Shown here in pieces: positions 61,628-64,000 of a stretch of 64,000 bases of DNA (the first letter of the stretch is position 1; each line of letters opens with the position of its first letter). A program made the position numbers and the translations under genes. The notes below the pieces were generated by a model. The model was given only the letters and a program-made list of their open reading frames with translations, did no database searches and was not told the DNA's origin. Origin of the DNA: Flavobacterium fontis (lineage in GTDB: Bacteria > Bacteroidota > Bacteroidia > Flavobacteriales > Flavobacteriaceae); contig NZ_FQVQ01000014.1 in NCBI RefSeq assembly GCF_900129405.1, positions 1-64,000 on the forward strand. Reading direction: 5' to 3'.

Positions 61628-62191
61628 TTATAGGTCTTCAATTTGCTTTCGTTTGATGGTTTTTATGTTCTTGAAGTGAGTTGGTGAAAAGCCGGTCACT
61701 TTTTTGAATTGGTTACTTAAATGCGACACGCTACTATAATTTAATGAATAGGCTATTTGACTCAGCGATAATTCATCATACATAATCAACTCTTTTACTT
61801 TTTCAATTTTTTGATTGATGAAGTATTTTTCAATTGTTGTGTTTTCTACTTCGGAAAAGAGATTGCTTAAGGTATTATAATCTTGATGGAGGTGTTGGAA
61901 CAGAAACTCTGACAGGTTCGTTTTTAAATCATTATTTTTATTTTGGACCAAATCAATAATCAATGTTTTAATCTTATCGATTGTTTTACTTTTCCTGTCA
62001 TCAATCAAATCAAAGCCGACTGCACGCAGATTTTTTAACAATTCGGTTTTTTGATTTTCCTGAATGTCATTTTTTAATTCAACTTCACCTAACTCAACTG
62101 AAATGGGAATGATTCCCATGCTTTCAAATACAGCTTTTACGACCATCTTGCAGCGGCTGCAAACCATATTTTTTATGTATATTTTCATCAC
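61628..62191 (-). CDS. AraC-family regulator with an N-terminal HMA-like metal-binding domain
   Basis: The 187-residue protein begins with an HMA-like fold (MKIYIKNMVCSRCKMVVKAV; Cys11 and Cys14 in CxxC) of about 65 residues, linked to a C-terminal AraC helix-turn-helix pair (LSLSQIAYSLNYSSVSHLSN, then FKKVTGFSPTHFK). Metal binding to CxxC probably switches DNA binding and control of the island. It follows the nuclease-like gene by four bases and precedes copA by 78 bases. Confidence 0.88.
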   Translation of the reverse strand: MMKIYIKNMVCSRCKMVVKAVFESMGIIPISVELGEVELKNDIQENQKTELLKNLRAVGFDLIDDRKSKTIDKIKTLIIDLVQNKNNDLKTNLSEFLFQHLHQDYNTLSNLFSEVENTTIEKYFINQKIEKVKELIMYDELSLSQIAYSLNYSSVSHLSNQFKKVTGFSPTHFKNIKTIKRKQIEDL

Positions 62192-62195
62192 TGAA

Positions 62196-63443
62196 TTATT
62201 GAATTGATTTTGCTATTTTTTCCATAATTGAATGGTCTGTGCCAAATTTGCAAATCGCATCACAATTGGCCCTTAATTCTGAAAAAAGGATATACCTGAT
62301 GTTCATTTTTGAATTTTTTATAGCAGGCCTATTGAGTTGCTGGATAACATCTTTTTCGCGGCTGTCAGGAATGATGATATAGAATACCTCGTCACCATCA
62401 GAAATGCTGAAATAAAGGTCTGACAGGCGCAAGATACCGGAGTAAATACTGGTGCTCTTTTCAACTTCAAATGCCCCAATGATATTGTTTGTTCCTTTTT
62501 CAAACCACAATACATCTATGAGTTTAATAGTGTTTTGCGTGTCTTTGTCACACGGTAATTCAGGAAATTTATTGATTGAGATAAACGAAAAACTTTGTGC
62601 ATTGAAGGCCTTGCTCTTATCATTGCTTGCAGGCGTAACATCAAACCCTAATGACGCCCCAATTTTCAATAAATGGTATTGCATTTCACTATGCAGGCTA
62701 TCTTCCTTTTTTTCTTCTATAATTTCTTTTTGGCGTTTTACTATGTTTTTTTCAAATTTATGACGCTCTTCTTCACTCAGATAGTCATCATTTCCTATGA
62801 GCATTTTTTGAGTGCCAATTTCAAAACACAAGCCTGCGATTGCACCTAAATCATTGGACAGTTCTGATTTGAATTTAGTGTTGGTTTCGATTAATGTTTC
62901 CCTGATTTTTAGGTATTCACTCCAGCTTCCGAGTTTCTTTTTATCCTTGAATAAAAAATTAAAACCGTTTACAATTGCCGTGTTGAAAGGCGGAAACCAG
63001 GTTGGGTGCAGGAAATACAGAATACTGGCTACGGCCGGACCAAGTCCCTTAATTTTTAGTTCGTCGAGTTTTACAATTTCCCTAAGTACCTGTTCTTCGT
63101 TTTTTGCATTAATGCAATTTTCCAAGAATTGGCCAAAAGCAATTTTATTGGTTTGATTTTCATAGATATCAGGAATTCGGAGTTTTGGTTTCCAATAAAA
63201 AGGATGTGAAACCCCAACAAATACCTGTTTTTGCTCGGCAATGCAATTCAGTACAAATTCTAAGCTGCTATTTTTAAAATCGTTTGGGAATGATTTGTTT
63301 TTGATATCTTCAACAACCTGAATAATTCCGCGGCGGATAGTTCTGAATGCCTTTAACCGTTGGTCATTGTCAACAAACCAAGTATTATAAACACTCTCTG
63401 TATCGTTTTTGTATTGCTGTATTATTTGATTAAAATTGTTCAT
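62196..63443 (-). CDS. PD-(D/E)XK nuclease-like protein with HhH-type segment
   Basis: The 415-residue soluble protein has a helix-hairpin-helix-like segment LKIKGLGPAVASILYFLHP (129-147), common in DNA-binding proteins. In the C-terminal half are HSEMQYHLLKIGASLG (Glu253), IDVLWF (Asp310) and GAFEVEKSTSIYSGILR (Glu326, Glu328, Lys329). This matches the order of a restriction-endonuclease-like active site. No methylase is nearby, so a classical restriction system is not evident. It sits inside the metal operon. Confidence 0.6.
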   Translation of the reverse strand: MNNFNQIIQQYKNDTESVYNTWFVDNDQRLKAFRTIRRGIIQVVEDIKNKSFPNDFKNSSLEFVLNCIAEQKQVFVGVSHPFYWKPKLRIPDIYENQTNKIAFGQFLENCINAKNEEQVLREIVKLDELKIKGLGPAVASILYFLHPTWFPPFNTAIVNGFNFLFKDKKKLGSWSEYLKIRETLIETNTKFKSELSNDLGAIAGLCFEIGTQKMLIGNDDYLSEEERHKFEKNIVKRQKEIIEEKKEDSLHSEMQYHLLKIGASLGFDVTPASNDKSKAFNAQSFSFISINKFPELPCDKDTQNTIKLIDVLWFEKGTNNIIGAFEVEKSTSIYSGILRLSDLYFSISDGDEVFYIIIPDSREKDVIQQLNRPAIKNSKMNIRYILFSELRANCDAICKFGTDHSIMEKIAKSIQ

Positions 63444-63457
63444 CCTTACTGTTTAAA

Positions 63458-64000
63458 TTACATTTTCATGCCTTCCATCGGGTCGCTGCCTTTGCGGAAT
63501 TTATATTCGCTATTGATGGCATAGGCTCCTGTTATCACTACTTTTTGACCATTGGCAATTTTTGTTTTGATTTCTATCAGTCCATTGGTTTCAATTCCTG
63601 TTTCTACCATTAGATTTTCATAAACTCCCGGTTTTTTTTCTACCCAGATGTAGGATGCGTTTTCTTCTCTAATTACTGCATCGGTAGGAATGTAGATTCC
63701 TTTACCGCCGGAAATCATCAATTTTGCAATGGCCTGCATTCCCGGTTTTAAGATTAGATTTTGATTAGGGACTTCAAATCGAATCAACAGTAAACGGGTT
63801 TCCGGGTTTATTTCGGGATTGATAAATGAGACTTTAGCACTTATAGATTTATCCGGAAAATCGGCAAAAGTTATGGTAGCATTTTGACCTATTTTAAGAC
63901 TATTGAAGTAGTTAATATTAACTTGTGTTTCGAGCCAGAGCTTACTTAAATCGGTCACTTTAATTATTGGGGTTCCTTCCATGACATAGCTCCCTTCAAC
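63458..64000 (-). CDS. CusB-like RND efflux adaptor subunit (cut by window end)
   Basis: The visible part, at least 180 residues, is the beta-barrel and membrane-proximal region of a periplasmic adaptor: VTDLSKLWLETQVN, GQNATITFADFPDK, GMQAIAKLMISGGKGIYIPT and NGQKVVITGAYAINSEYKF. The methionine in DPMEGMKM at the C-terminus suits copper/silver efflux. The frame is open upstream of the ATG at 63982, so the true start and the N-terminal half lie beyond the window. The CusA pump and outer-membrane factor probably follow outside. Confidence 0.85.
   Translation of the reverse strand, partial: VEGSYVMEGTPIIKVTDLSKLWLETQVNINYFNSLKIGQNATITFADFPDKSISAKVSFINPEINPETRLLLIRFEVPNQNLILKPGMQAIAKLMISGGKGIYIPTDAVIREENASYIWVEKKPGVYENLMVETGIETNGLIEIKTKIANGQKVVITGAYAINSEYKFRKGSDPMEGMKM

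Overview
The window looks like chromosome of a member of the Bacteroidota, most likely a Flavobacterium-like member of the Flavobacteriaceae. Supporting signs are AT-rich DNA, almost no Shine-Dalgarno sequences, TAnnTTTG-type -7 promoter elements, many secreted or outer-membrane proteins with short Bacteroidota-style signal peptides, a mevalonate-type HMG-CoA synthase, and the conserved order tpx, dgkA, ftsK, lolA, lptF/G, ribB. This placement rests on gene content only; no search was run.

Positions 1-50400 read as ordinary core chromosome. A minus-strand block (159-5754) holds a LysE-like exporter, an ATP-grasp ligase, NRDE, DinB and DoxX proteins, two secreted YHS proteins, an outer-membrane barrel and a DM13 lipoprotein. 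Then come a decayed AhpD-like gene, a Crp/Fnr regulator, membrane proteins, a secreted thioredoxin, serine dehydratase, porin, panB, a pseudouridine synthase, aldehyde dehydrogenase, a 1342-residue hybrid sensor kinase, HMG-CoA synthase, an esterase, yifB, a small autoregulated HTH module, dsbD-tilS-pabB, an H-NOX/kinase/response-regulator NO-sensing operon (34085-36187), lpdA, an Lrp regulator divergent from a PLP gamma-lyase-type enzyme, an amino-acid permease, a peroxide-defence cluster (prx, trx, tpx) and the envelope/division operon ending in ribB.

At about 50400 the character changes. Three 116-117-base tandem repeats, each with a terminator-like hairpin, are followed by a 62-base near-palindrome and a short stretch that looks like the 3' end of a tRNA-Ser with its terminator (possible attachment site). 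Next is a tightly coupled four-gene plus-strand cassette (51650-53246: a 252-residue protein of unknown function, a DUF5675 protein, two small membrane proteins), flanked by a 67-residue protein (51169-51372) and a 140-residue DUF6943-like protein (53310-53732). A noncoding tract (53733-55105) contains at least eight consecutive long imperfect hairpins. This repeat-cassette-hairpin region is the best candidate here for an undescribed mobile or phage-derived system.

From 55159 to the end, minus-strand AT-rich genes form a copper/heavy-metal resistance island: an RND adaptor (cut by the window end), a PD-(D/E)XK nuclease-like protein, an AraC regulator carrying an HMA-like metal-binding front, a CopA-type P-type ATPase, a MerC-GDCCVxC fusion, a DUF2911 protein and a multicopper oxidase fused to a CopB-like barrel. 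The island probably continues past base 64000.
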